The notes under the pieces: generated by a model
The model's input: only the letters and a program-made list of their open reading frames with translations
Told to the model about the DNA's origin: nothing
The model's database searches: none
NCBI GenBank assembly: GCA_963995525.1
Contig: OZ023212.1
Span: 10,263,229-10,327,228, forward strand
DNA: 64,000 bases
DNA from: Escarpia spicata
Taxonomy: Eukaryota; Annelida; Polychaeta; Sabellida; Siboglinidae
Direction of reading: 5' to 3'
In this document: in pieces, positions 37,911 through 49,432 of the stretch
Numbering within the stretch: the stretch's first letter is position 1
Layout of the letters: each line of letters begins with the position of its first letter
Program-made: the position numbers and the translations under genes

Positions 37911-38375
37911 ATGCGCTTGAACATCGGCTCCTGGCAAAGTTCTCATCTAACTTTGGCGTGCAGTATCTGACTCTGTATGATGCCCGCGAGTCCGATTCTG
38001 GATGATCTCCAAAACAGCTTCCCGAATTGAGTTCCTGAATTACCTCCTCTAGTTTGTTGGAAATATTTGTATTACAACGTTTGCGTACTCTTCGTTTATC
38101 TCCATTAATTATAGTAGGTGCTATCGTTGAACGGAGTGTAGAATGTTGTTTTAAAGAGTGTACATGTTTTATGTTAAAATTATGGGGGTACCCTGACGAT
38201 CGTCTAAGAACTTCAGGTGGTATGTCGGAGAGAAAAAGTTTGGGGACCGCTGATGTACAACATCTTCTGCTATCTCTTTGTAGTTGTAGTATAATGACAG
38301 AATACACACAGTCATATCATTTCATATATTCTCCAGTGTAATGACAAATATCAAATCAATAAAATATGTTTTTAG

Positions 38376-38586
38376 GGATTCTCGACGCGCGGTACACCGA
38401 TCTACAAAGCACGAAAGACGGCGACCGATGTACTGAATGAGTACGCAGTTGTCCCTCCCATAGCAAGAGTCGACGTTTCTTCCACAGCAAGAGACGATAG
38501 ACAGAATAGTACTGGAAATGGACAGCGCAGGAGACGTAGCGTCGACGATGGAACCGACATTTGTTCAACGTATGGAACAAACGGAG
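38376..38586 (+). CDS. Dispatched-like protein, coding exon 3
   Basis: Encodes residues 113-182 plus the first base of codon 183. GFSTRGTPIYKARK continues the 'PLLGFEPRGT' block of Dispatched proteins. The rest is a hydrophilic, Arg/Asp/Ser-rich extracellular stretch with RRRRSVDD, a run that could be cut by a furin-type protease (inference; furin cleavage of Dispatched is known in other animals). The acceptor is tttttag|GGATTC and the donor GGAG|GTGAGT. A LINE begins about 35 bp after the donor on the opposite strand. Confidence 0.85.
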
Positions 38587-38617
38587 GTGAGTGCCGGAGA
38601 AGGAGCAGTGTAACAGG

Positions 38618-40170
38618 TTGTGTGGCAAGTTCTACTAGTTCGAGTGATGCATAATCTGTTGAATGGTTAGGTCTAAATCCGTACTGATTATCACAAAATA
38701 GCTTAGAATCAATAAAATAGGTGGATATCTGATTATGGATTATTTTCTCTAGTACTTTAGAAATAGTTGGAAGGAGAGAAATCGGCCTGTAATTTGTTAT
38801 TAGAGTTGGGTCATCCTTTTTGAAAATTGGAACTACTTTTGGAATTTTTACTTTATCAGGAAATATGCCAGTATTAATAACTTGGTTAATTACTAGGGTT
38901 AGTGATTTAATTATTGTTGGTTCAATTATTTTTAGCAGTTTTGATGTAATTCCATCAAATCCACTGCTATTTTTAGTTGGGAGATCATTTATTGTTTTCC
39001 TTACTGTTTCTTCATCCACATTCTTAAATTTAAGAGTAGATCTAACGTTTTTATTTAAGTAGTAATCATATTTTTTGCCTCCTGTATATTTAATGTCTTC
39101 TACAATAGTTTGAGCTATGTTTGTAAAATAGTTATTGAATTTGTTTGCTATTTCTGATTTATCTGTTATGGTAGTACCATTCACTTTAAAAGTTGATGAA
39201 GACGTCTTCTTTGTTTTATTTGTTAAGTGAATTTCGTTTATAGTTTTCCATGTATTTCTGATATCTTTTTTGTATTGGTTAAATCGTGATTCAAAGTAGA
39301 TTTGCTTAGCTGCACGGATATTTCTTTTTAATATAGTATTGTAAGTGTTTATATTAGTATTAGTAATATCATAGTCTGGTGAGTTAGAGTCAGTCATTTT
39401 TAATTGTTTATAAAGTGTGTCCCGATATATAATAGATTTGAGTAAACCTTGGGTAATCCATGTCGATTCTTTGTGTTTGTATTTATTAAATTTCATTATT
39501 TTAATAGGCATGTACTTACTTTTAGCGTGCATGATTTCTTCATGCATTATATTGTAATTTAGGTTGGGATCTTCAGTTTGTTTTTTATGTAAATAATAAT
39601 TTATAAGAACCAATTTCAATATTAACTTTCTGCATAGTATACTATACTTTGTATATTAATTTTTACAAATTTAGGAGGGAGTTCAACGTTAGGAACAGTG
39701 TCTATAATTCGAAAATAAGGTTGATGGTCCGAGAAAGTGTTTGTGAAAATCCCAGCAGTACTTTCTAATATAAATTGATTTAGTGAGCAAAAAAAGTTAT
39801 CTATTAGTGTTCCGTTTGTTGTAGTGAAACGAGTTGGGAACGTAATTTGGGGGTAAAGACTATGAGATGTTAAAGTATCCAAAAAAATCACTGTATATTC
39901 TGTTTTCATTTATTTTAAGTAAATTTATATTAAAATCCCCTGCTATAAAGAGATTATTATTATTATACCTTGGGGGTTTATATATATTTCCGATGCCAAT
40001 GAAGAAAGAAAAAAGCACATACACATTTGGCATTATACATTTTGTAAAATAAATCATCATATGTATGTAACCACATATCAATTGAACATTTGAATACTTA
40101 TAAATAATGATAATTAGTTTGACATTTATGATTAACCAAAATAATAATGTATCAATTGTTAGTATCAAAA
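38618..40170 (-). pseudogene. L2-like LINE ORF2 (endonuclease and N-terminal RT)
   Basis: The minus strand from about 40080 encodes endonuclease pieces: IGNIYKPPRYNN, FIAGDFNINLL, then TLIDNFF and TNTFSDHQPYF, the terminal D-H motif. After a frame change at about 39620, one open frame of about 330 codons follows with the pre-RT linker, INDLPTKNSSGFDGITSKLL, KVVPIFKKDDPTLITNYRPI, SLLPTISKVLEKIIHNQI and NQYGFRPNHSTDYASLELV. The frame then runs into antisense sequence of exon 3 and stops. RT motifs A-C and the 3' end are missing, so the loss is on the 3' side, unlike ordinary 5' truncation. Confidence 0.85.
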
Positions 40171-40372
40171 TGGCTGGTTCCGAGAATAGGTAATAGAGCG
40201 TTACGATATGAAATAGTTTTATTCTGTAGGCTGTACAATAGTTTTAACAGCAAACAACTGTAACACCTACATTGCACCATTTAAAAATATCGATTAGGTT
40301 AATGCTAATAAAAAATAAACAAAAATAAAAAGTAGAACTTGTATCATCAAAAAGACAGCTCGTATGCAAATT

Positions 40373-40905
40373 ATTACTAGTGTATCAATAAATAACTACC
40401 TCACTACTCGAGTAGTTACCAGTAGTCAGAGTCAGTAATGACTTCAGCTGCTTGCAAGTAATTACTAGTGTATCAGTAAACAACTACCTCACTACACGAG
40501 TGGTTACCAATAGTCAGAGTCACTAATGACTTCAGCTGCTTGCAAGTAATTACTAGTGTATCAGTAAACAACTACCCCACTACACGAGTGGTTACCAATA
40601 GTCAGAGTCACTAATGACGTCAGCTGCTTGCAAGTAATTACTAGTGTATCAGTAAACAACTACCTCACTACACGAGTGGTTACCAATAGTCAGAGTCACT
40701 AATGACTTCAGCTGCTTTCAAGTAATTACTAGTGTATCAGTAAACAACTACCTCACTACACGAGTAGTTACCAATAGTCAGAGTCACTAATGACTTCAGC
40801 TACTTGCAAGTTATTACTAGTGTATCAGTAAACAACTACCTCACTACACGAGTGGTTACCAATAATCAGAATCAGTAGAGACTTCAGCTGCTTGCAAGAC
40901 AAATT
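40373..40905. repeat. 88-bp minisatellite, six copies
   Basis: The word attactagtgtatcag recurs at 40373, 40461, 40549, 40637, 40725 and 40813, exactly 88 bp apart. Each unit contains 'ctacctcactacacgagtgg', 'ttaccaatagtcagagtcac' and 'cttcagctgcttgcaag'. More diverged partial units continue to about 41150 ('ctacagctgcttgcaag', 'gaacaattaccagtgagc'). It lies in intron 3 between the LINE ORF2 and ORF1 fragments. Confidence 0.95.
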
Positions 40906-41400
40906 AACACTGATCATAATCACCTGTAACTCCACCTTACTGCAAGTAATTAAGCAAACAGAACTTGTATCATCAAAGAGAGAGTACTATTTTACTAATC
41001 AATGTTAAAAAGCTAGCTCACTGCACGAGTAATTACCAGTAATCATAATAAACAGTGACTACAGCTGCTTGCAAGAACAATTAACACTGGTCATACTCAT
41101 CAGAAACTGCATCTTGTTGCAAGAACAATTACCAGTGAGCATGATCGTGACTGAATACACACAATCGTTAAGAGTTACAATTACAAGTTTACCTCAGTAC
41201 CATTTGAACAAACCTTGTTCTCCACAAATAAAAAATAAAGCTTTGAAAAAAGAAAAAAAAATACACAAGCAGCCTAACAAGTTCAAGCTATGATGCAACA
41301 AAATGATCTACAAGCTAACAAGTTGGCTTACAAAGTCACAGACGACCACAGTCAACGCGTGCTAGACCTCAGCAAAGTAGCGTGAGCCTACACGGTAAAA

Positions 41401-42124
41401 TCAGTACTTGCTCAGTTCAGCATCTGTGTGCACCTCACGCACGTCATTTGACACCGACTTTACCATAACTCGTCCATTGTAGGTCCAGCAGTCTGATATT
41501 TTATGTTCCTTCTTCAGCCTCCGTGTCTTGCTTGCGAGCTGTGCTCGATGTTTTGTCAAGTCCTCATTGACAAAGACTACTGAACCCTGGCTTCGTAATT
41601 TCTGCCTGGACCGTAGTACCGCGTCGCGCAGGCGTGCACAGGTGAATTGCACAATAACAGACCTGGGCCGCTCCCCAGCGGCGGGTTTAGGACCAAGTCT
41701 GTGGCTGGTGACAATGTCATTGTTCGTCACAGGAGGTGCTAATGCCATAGTGTCGTTAACAATAGCCATTACTTTCGCAGTGATGTATTCACTGTCAATT
41801 TCTTCAATTCCCTGAATTCTTACATTACAACGTCTAGAATATTGTTCTAGGCGATTGTTATTTGCCTCAACCGCCGCAAGTCTTTTCTCTAGAGTCTCTA
41901 TGTACTGGTCCTTCTTTTCTAAACCGCTCGTGTAGATTATATATCTTGGCTGTTAGAGTGTCAATCTTATTTGCCAGCACCTGGGGGTACAAGGCAGTTC
42001 TTACCTTACCAATGACTGTCTCGTCGGTCAGAAGTTCCACGAGTTTCAAAGCTATTTCATCTGAACTCAGTGGCTCCTCGCTCTTTTCAGCGGTACTGTT
42101 CGGCTTACGCCTTGGTTGCGGCAT
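41401..42124 (-). pseudogene. LINE ORF1-like RNA-binding protein, frameshifted
   Basis: The minus-strand start at 42124 reads MPQPRRKPNSTAEKSEEP, then IDTLTAKIYNLHERF. A frame change near 41915 leads into a predicted coiled coil (IETLEKRLAAVEANNNRLEQ), then YSRRCNVRIQGIEE and HRLGPKPAAGERPRSVIVQF, ending ELSKY. A coiled coil followed by an RRM-like/CTD region with the R-PRSVIVQF block is the layout of L1/Tx1-type and related LINE ORF1 proteins. It lies upstream (minus-strand sense) of the LINE ORF2 at 38618-40170, so the two may be parts of one element split by the 88-bp minisatellite; their clades may however differ. Confidence 0.75.
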
Positions 42125-42298
42125 CCCTCAGCGTCAATACACTCCTGTAGAAAGCCCACTATCAACAAACAAATGACTATTGCTCTCCCCGAAACGACTT
42201 GCTTTAAGCAATGGCGGTCATCATTGTTCGGCTAAATGTTTGATTTCAGTTACGATATCGTCGTGTTCATCCGCAATTCAATCAGTCCATCGCAAATT

Positions 42299-42461
42299 AG
42301 TGATCGTATTAATATATAATATACTCTACAGAAGAGTGCTTTATATATTTGGTCATTAGGATCCACAATTCAATCAGCCCATAGCAAATTAGGTGTGCTA
42401 ATGACCAAATCTACAAAGCACTCTTCAGTAGAGTATATATATATATTAATACGATCACTTT
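42299..42461. mobile_element. Hairpin/MITE-like element, about 60-bp arms
   Basis: Left arm 'gtgatcgtattaatatata' through 'agagtgctttatatatttgg' and right arm 'tgaccaaatctacaaagcac' through 'atattaatacgatcac' are near-perfect inverted repeats over about 60 bp. The 29-bp sequence just outside the left arm (gcaattcaatcagtccatcg) recurs in the loop as acaattcaatcagcccatag, so part of the target or element is duplicated inside. Confidence 0.7.
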
Positions 42462-43137
42462 GGGGGCAGTCTGACAACATGTCAGCTCTCCAACGGGCGC
42501 CACGGCGGTTTCACTTTCAATTTACACATGCCATGTTTGATGACTGCTGAACTTAAATGATTAGTGGAAACTAGTTTAAAATGCACAGAACGTAATGATG
42601 ATAACTGCTGTTTGGTTTGTTGCTCCGTGAATAAGCTGATAAGCAAGAACTAACCATTCATACAGCGGAAAGTTGATACTATGTGGAAAGACCGAATACT
42701 ATAAGTGAGACGTGTTATTCGTGGTACTGTTCTTGCCACGTTTTAACAGTCTGTTCCAAATTGCCCATGTATTAATTAGTAAAATGTTCTTAAGACTATA
42801 ATAACTATGCTGAAGGTATATTGTCCGCCAAATTGTGTTTAGTAAGGACGTGACAACGGTCACAATTTGAAGGCACGGCCACGGGTACTTGTTCAAATAG
42901 TAAACAAAACATCCAGTTTCAAAACAAGATTTATTGGCGATACGGCCGAGTTGGGCTGAGTTAACAGTTATGCCCTTTGATGTTCAACGATGCTCACTTT
43001 CCCACAGTCAATACAGCAGACTTCCACTTAGATGTTACTACTCCCGCCAATTCCAGGTAGACGAATAGACTACGACCCTTTAATAGGTATGGTGCTGATC
43101 GTGACATTCCTATCACGCGTTGATTTCACTTTTGTAG

Positions 43138-45740
43138 GGTCCGATACTTCCGGAAAAATGAAACTGGTCCTTGAGTCGAGCACGTCCAGCAATCTGCTGA
43201 CGAAGGTGTCTCTTCGCGGCATATGTGACTTCGTCGACAAGTTGGTCCTGCCGAACATCCCCGACGCCTGCCCGGGAGTATCCGTAGCGAGTCGCCTCGC
43301 CTCGCTCCGTGGCAAGACGTGCACACAGCTCGACGACGACGACGTCTCCTATGCGAGGAACCTACTCGACGAGTGCGCGCCTTTCTACAAGAGCGGCAAG
43401 CTGAGGCCAAACACGACGTCTGAGCCGGCAGACAGCGGCAGTGTACCCCAGCGCTGTTATGAAGCAGATTTCGTCTACGACGTCATGTATTACTTCGCCG
43501 ACGTGGGATTCTACGACATGTCACACGACCTTAAATACACCATTGTGTTCATTCATTACACGAACAACGATGGTGCAGAATTCTTTGATATGTACAATGT
43601 TGAACAGACTTTCTACGAAGACCAAGTCGCATGGCAGACTATGGACAACGGTATTATCCAGTTGGTGACGGTCGGCTTCGATAATCATGGCAGAATGAAA
43701 TACTCACTATTCGAGAGATACTTAATTAATGATTTGACATATTTCGGTCTCGCCAGTCTCGTGATAGCTCTGTTCACGCTGATATACCTACTTTCATTCG
43801 TCTTGGTCATTGGCACATTCGTCAACATTCTGCTAAGCTTCGGTTTCGCATACTTCCTCTATTACTACGTGTGTCAGATGGTATTCTTCCCGTTCATTAA
43901 TCTCATAGCATTGCTGCTTCTCATTGCTATTGGCGCCGATGATGTCTTTGTCTTTTATGACACGTGGCTGCAGGTGAAAGCGGAACATCCGACGTGGAGT
44001 CGTGATCAGCATCTGTCTGCGACGTTCTCGCACGCCGTCATGTCTATCTTCGTGACGAGTTTCACAACAGCCGCGGCCTTCCTAGCCAATCTTGTATCTG
44101 ATATCACGGCCATTCAGTGCTTCGGCATCTTTGCCGCTATCTCCATAATAGCCAACTTTGTGATGATGACGACCATTTTGCCAGCTATTGTCGTCGCCTC
44201 CGAGGCGTGTTCGGCTTGTATCACCTGCCCGTGTAATGCCTCAATGTTCGGTGCCTTTTACCGAATACCGAATAAGGCTTACTCGTGGGTGACGGCGCGT
44301 TTCAAGTCCTTTTTTCACACGGTAATACCCAGGGTGATCGGACGTGCTTGGTGGTTCTGTATCGCAGTCGGCGTAGCTGTCGGCTTAGTTGCATTGCTAA
44401 TTGTCTTCTACAAACCTGCACTGAAGCCACCAAAGACACAGGAGTTTCAACTGTTTAACAAAGACAACGTACTCGAAAAATGGGACCTGGACTTCAAACA
44501 TCGATTCCCAGTCGAAATTGCAGCTGCCAGCAAGCGAGAAAACATCTATGTGACCTTTCTGTTCGGATTCAAGGCCGCAGATCCCGGAAACAGACTAAAC
44601 CCGGACGATGAAACGAAAGCTCTAACGCGAGACGGCGATTTCAAAATGGAGCTTCCCGAAACACAGGATTGGCTACGCAAGTTTTGCGATAGCATAAAAA
44701 CGGCTGCGTTTGTGAGCCCTTACATTAACTCCTTATCGTGTTTCGTGTCTAACGATGACATGTATCGTTTTGTAATAATGCTCGTGTGCTCCAATGTTTA
44801 CAATTCGGGAACCTCAAATGAATTCGAGAACAAATGCTGTTTGGGCAGTGTTGACTCGAAGATTATTAAGTACTGTGTGGACCAATCACGCCATCGAGGA
44901 CTGTTGGATTATGTCAGGTCTCTGGATATTTTCCAATTCGCGATTGGCTCTCCAATTTACGACAAGAGCTCAGAGTCCAATGACAGTTCCGTTGTCGGCT
45001 ACCGTTTTGGCGTACATACCAATCTCAGCAATTCAATGTCGTATGAAAAAATGCGCACCAGTTACGACGTCGTATCGAGCTTTATGAAGACACAGCTGGA
45101 GTCCGCTCCGGACGGACTGCGCAGCGGATTCGTCTCCGGTCATGGGAATTTCGAGTTCTACGACCTGCAACATTCACTTGCTACCGGGACGTTCTTTTCG
45201 GTCGGCTTGTCGATCGGTGTGTCCTTCCTTGTGCTTCTCCTCACTGTCCGCAATGTTCTCATCACGATCTACGCCGTGGTCACGATCGTGTTGTCTATCG
45301 CATGCACCGTTGGTAGCATTGTCCTGATGGGCTGGAAGCTGAACATTGTCGAGTCGATGACTATTACGCTCGCGGTCGGGATGTCAATCGACTTCACAAT
45401 CCACTACGGCGTCGTCTACCAGCTGTCGAGAGACGCGACGCCCGCCGGACGCACTCGTGAGTGTGTCGGACGGGTGGGCTCTGCTGTCGCGGCCGCCGCT
45501 TGGACCACCTTCTGCGCCGGCATCGCCGTGCTCAACTGCTCCGTCGACCCCTACCGCAAACTCGGCGTCTTCCTCGTGCTTGTGATGGTCTTCAGTTGGG
45601 TGTACTCCACCTTCTTCTTCCTCTCGCTCTGCCACATTGTTGGTCCCGTGGGAAACTTCTGCCAAATCCCCTGCCCGATTCGAAGCAGAAAACATCAAAG
45701 CAGCGTAACAAATATAAGTCTTGGCAACATTTCGTCATAA
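43138..45740 (+). CDS. Dispatched-like RND/SSD membrane protein, coding exon 4 (most of protein)
   Basis: Encodes residues 183-1049 of a 1049-residue protein joined from 30937-31148, 32709-32832, 38376-38586 and this exon. The phases agree at every junction: codon 183 is G|GG here. A sterol-sensing-type bundle (about 380-560) carries IGADDVFVFYDTW, with the GADD motif at 448-451 in TM4. A single helix lies at about 586-607, and a C-terminal bundle (about 865-1020) carries VGMSIDFTIHYGV with D934 in TM10. These paired acidic motifs are the cation-relay sites of RND proteins. Dispatched is known to release lipid-modified Hedgehog from the plasma membrane; that role here is inference. It is shorter than vertebrate DISP1, and a Patched-domain relative is the alternative. 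The ATG at 43032 is rejected as the start because the reading before 43138 is intron ending in tttcacttttgtag. Confidence 0.9.
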
Positions 45741-46199
45741 AGTACACGATACTTTGGTTATCTCTGGGACGCGAGACTTCCAATTTTGTTTGACCAAATA
45801 TATTATACTGGAGACATACTGTGGCATCTAGTCTCGTCACGTAAAGAACGTGGCAAATAACAGACACGTTCAGAAGTTATAAACAGTAGCGCTAATGCGT
45901 CGTATTGACCAAGACAGTGAACGTGTTTATCGTGTTAGCTGTAGTGTATGAAGCTAAAGCGTTGACTAGGAAGGACAGTGGACACGGTTCTCTAGTGCTA
46001 GTCGTAATGTAAAGTCGTGACAAAGACAAGCACATGCTTCCATGTTAGTACCTGTCTTGTACATTCAGAACGGTCACGATGGTAGACACACGGAACTGCC
46101 ACTGGGCAAACTACTCAAAGTAGTAATGTGCATACGAACGTCGGCATTTGTTTTGTTTTAGAATTAGAAGCTGCTAGTCTGTATAAATATGTGATATAT

Positions 46200-46252
46200 A
46201 TATATATATATATATGAACAACTCGTAGCATATACAATACTATATGCTACGA

Positions 46253-46308
<56 letters not shown>

Positions 46309-46335
46309 TTGTATATGCTCCGAGTTGTTCATCGT
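46200..46335. repeat. Inverted repeat enclosing TA microsatellite
   Basis: 'gaacaactcgtagcatatac' followed by aatac near 46215 is matched in inverse by 'gtattgtatatgctccgag' followed by ttgttc near 46305-46330. The centre is a (TA)n tract of about 50 bp, and a second partial arm (tatatgctacgag) lies in between. Likely cruciform-forming. Confidence 0.8.
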
Positions 46336-46608
46336 AACTGATATTAAGATGTGGCATTCAAGTTTAACAACATATGCCAGGCTTGTTACGCATTACTACC
46401 TTTCTAGAGGAAAGTATGCATCGTAGCCTGTTTACTGTTTATTATTATGTATATATTCCTTTATTCAATTTGCGCGTTCCGTGTTTACAGAAAACCCTCT
46501 TAATTAAAATTGTCTTCGAAGAACATTAACTGACTGTTCTGACATATATTATGACACACGCACGCACACACACTCACACACACACACGCACGCACGCACC
46601 CACATAAA

Positions 46609-46707
46609 TCGAGATGGTTTACGATTGAACAGGTTTGTCAGCGAGTAAAGTGTAAAGCGCTTTGAGTGGGCAGTCCTCAGGACTGGATACTGCGCTATAT
46701 AAGAACA
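46609..46707 (+). repeat. Interspersed repeat, LINE-like 3' end (copy 3 of 3)
   Basis: The best preserved of the three copies: gaacaggtttgtcagcgag, taaagcgctttgagtgg, 'ggactggatactgcgctata' and taagaac. The inverted words aaagcgc and gcgctat can pair, as in LINE 3' stem-loops. Confidence 0.6.
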
Positions 46708-47606
46708 TACTTTTTATATATGTGTCTAAAATATACAGCTTGTCTTAATATATTAATTTCTTTTCACTAAACAAATAATGTTCTAAGTGAGGCATACATG
46801 ATACGCTAAACACATCTTTCCTCGCATAGCTCTGTAGTAGTAAATTACGATTAGTCATCACCACCTACAAAGTAGTCTTTCACATTTCTAATGTCAACCA
46901 AATCAGTCGAAACCACTTAACATGATAGCGGTGGCAACCTTCACATTCTTGGTGATTTCGCACGACAATTACTCATAGTATTGTCGTGTTTTTGTGGTTG
47001 CAGACATTATTTGATAGTGTATGACCACAAAATTAATTGTAAATGTTTTTTATCGTGAGTGGTGAGTTCTGCGTTTGGTTGTGACTCGGTCGTCTGGCGG
47101 TTGAAGGGTGTCCGTACGTTAACGAGTGTGTGAGTACGTGCATGAGTAAATGAAGTTAGTTTAGTGGCTGGCTAACAGCAGTACACTACTTGGTGTATAA
47201 CTTAAGGCTAAATACTTGCTCTTCTTGATTCAGTGGATGAACAAGTTATATCGCTCATGACAGTACCCTTATAAAGGTCAAACGACTTTTTTAAAAGAGG
47301 ATGTAAAGAATGGGTCAACGTAATAAGACCCTGGCAGTAGCCAAACCACCACTCATTAATTGTGTTAATCGTTGACGAATCTGTCCTGGTAAATCACCCA
47401 AAAAGAAGTACACGTCACCGTACCAACTCGTCTGGGCCATTGTGTAAACTGTGTATTTTACAAGAAAAAATTTTTGCAACGATTTGCATTAAGGCAGACT
47501 CTCTTGCACACTATTTGTGGTCTCGCTGGTAGACTATATTAGGGAGTGCTGCAGGCAGAATATCCGATAAAGACGCAACTTTCAAGTATGCGAAATATCG
47601 ATCGGC

Positions 47607-47722
47607 CATAGGCGACTTGCCTGACCACTGAGTGTCCACTTTTGGTCCACCTGAACTCGCGACCTAGGTCCAGTCACGTCTCGACGCCGTTTATACATAA
47701 CAGGTGAGAGAGCCGATAGTCG
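47607..47722. repeat. Diverged copy of the 29845-29957 segment
   Basis: Parallel order of 'ctgaccactgagtgtccac', 'taggtccagtcacgtctcga' and 'aacaggtgagagagccg'. It lies about 10 kb upstream of the second Dispatched-like copy. Confidence 0.5.
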
Positions 47723-49432
47723 GTTACCGAAAGGAGTAACCGATTGATATAGTCTATTTTACTGTTGATCATACTTCTCTAGTATGCACGCAGTGATACC
47801 CAGAACGGTGTGAAGTTCTCACCATCACGAATATAACACACATGAACGTCCCCGTTCTTGTTTTTATTGCATCTCTGAGCTCGGGTTACTGAATATGTAG
47901 GCGCAGTATTAGAGTTATTATTATTAGTAGTAGTACGTGTATATGTGTCATACTTGGCCCAAGAAAGGTTTGTCCGCACCGTATCGTCTCATGCCGTCAC
48001 TGATGTTCTCACGTTTACACGTTTCTTATCGTCGTTTATCCGTCTACAAATTGGGACGAATATTTGCGCTGTTCTCACGGGTGATGCAGTCGCGACTGGC
48101 GAAGTCAATTACCAGTTTGACTCAGCTAACTTCCGCACTTCGCGTAGGGGATCAGCCAGGGCTAGTTTTGCATGGCAAACAGTCCTGGACAGAGAGGATT
48201 GGATTCCCAGACAGAAGTCATTTATCCATCTTCAAACTGAGAGGCTGACAGGCGGCAGTGCTCGGTGACATTTGACACTAATGGGGTACATGATAGTACC
48301 ACTCTTACTGGCAATTAGTGGACATCATGTTTATGGTGCATTCGTAGAAATAACAAAATTAATAAGGGTGATCCATGATGGTATTCATACAACCAAACAA
48401 CAACATCATATACTGATCCAAAGCTCGGTGTTGACAATATGCGTAATATTCACTGACATGTTATTATTTACTGCGAGTCTATCCTGTATCGCCAGTTTTG
48501 AACAGACTGACAGTTAGAGGAAACAGAAAAACCAGAACTCCGAGAAAAGGGTACGTTTTTAGACATTCTTTTGTAAATCTTTGTATACTTTTAGATTATT
48601 CAAATACACTAATTTTGGAATTACTTTATAAGCACACATTTGATACTGTGGAAACTTATTATATCTATTCGTAAAACATGACAAACGTTATATCTGGCGT
48701 AAGAGGCAACACAGCCTAGAACTTACTTAGTAGAAGCCAGAAGAAGACTTGTAAGAACCTTTAAGAAATTGAACGCGCGGTAGAATAACCTGATGTCATG
48801 ATTGTGGCCACACAATGGATGATGATGATGATGAAGATGAACGTGTCTCATCAGCGTCAAAACAAGTGCTGTCCCTGTGCTGTGTGTTCCTGTTTGTGAG
48901 TGTGACAGTGTGAATGTGTGACGGATGAAGTACTTACACTAGGCGCCTTCTGTCAGTTTGTGGCCCCCATAATTTCTGCCATTTATATCGTTTAGCCTTT
49001 ACTTTAGTTTAGGCCATATAAAACAGGTCCAGCCTTCAGGTCTCTCGTCAGAACGTTGTTAAAAAGTATATGGTGAGTGCGATTTTGGTAAATGTGTTTA
49101 TATTGATCCTGGTGAAGATGCTATAGACTATCAAAACAACTCATCATCAACAATCAACAACTTAAAAGTCTTAAGATGTCTGCTGAGTGTATTTTTTACA
49201 AGTGACATAATAGGCACATTCCTTTGGCTTGGTGAGAAAAATAGTTTTCTTTTTTTGCGCAGAATTATTGGATGCATATTTAATCAGAGGATAATTATAT
49301 TTAAAAATAAAGGTTTGTGGAACCTATTTTAAAATCTGAGTTTTTATGAGAAACTGGGAATTATTTAATAAAAGTAAAATTATTTCACGTGGCCTTCTTG
49401 TGAGACAATATGTTTAATATTTAACATATTGA

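Larger units (their letters stand above)
45741..49430. other. Non-coding region downstream of the Dispatched-like gene
   Basis: No gene is recognised. It holds the foldback with a TA tract at 46200-46335, a CA-rich patch at about 46556-46602, a LINE-like 3' end at 46609-46707, the segment repeated from 29845 and a GAT patch near 48817. Open frames at 47937-48268 on the plus strand (about 105 codons) have no recognisable domain or splice context. The 3' UTR of the gene must lie at its start, but I see no clear AATAAA near 45740. Confidence 0.5.

Noticed and set aside
40373..40905. CRISPR array
   Set aside because: The 88-bp units are contiguous without unique spacers, and this is eukaryotic DNA.
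43032..43137. ATG at 43032 as the start of a 902-residue protein
   Set aside because: The 36 residues before 43138 have no family match, a good acceptor (tttcacttttgtag) ends at 43137, and upstream exons join in phase.
43126..43410. Minus-strand frames within exon 4
   Set aside because: Shadows of the Dispatched-like coding sequence with biased composition.
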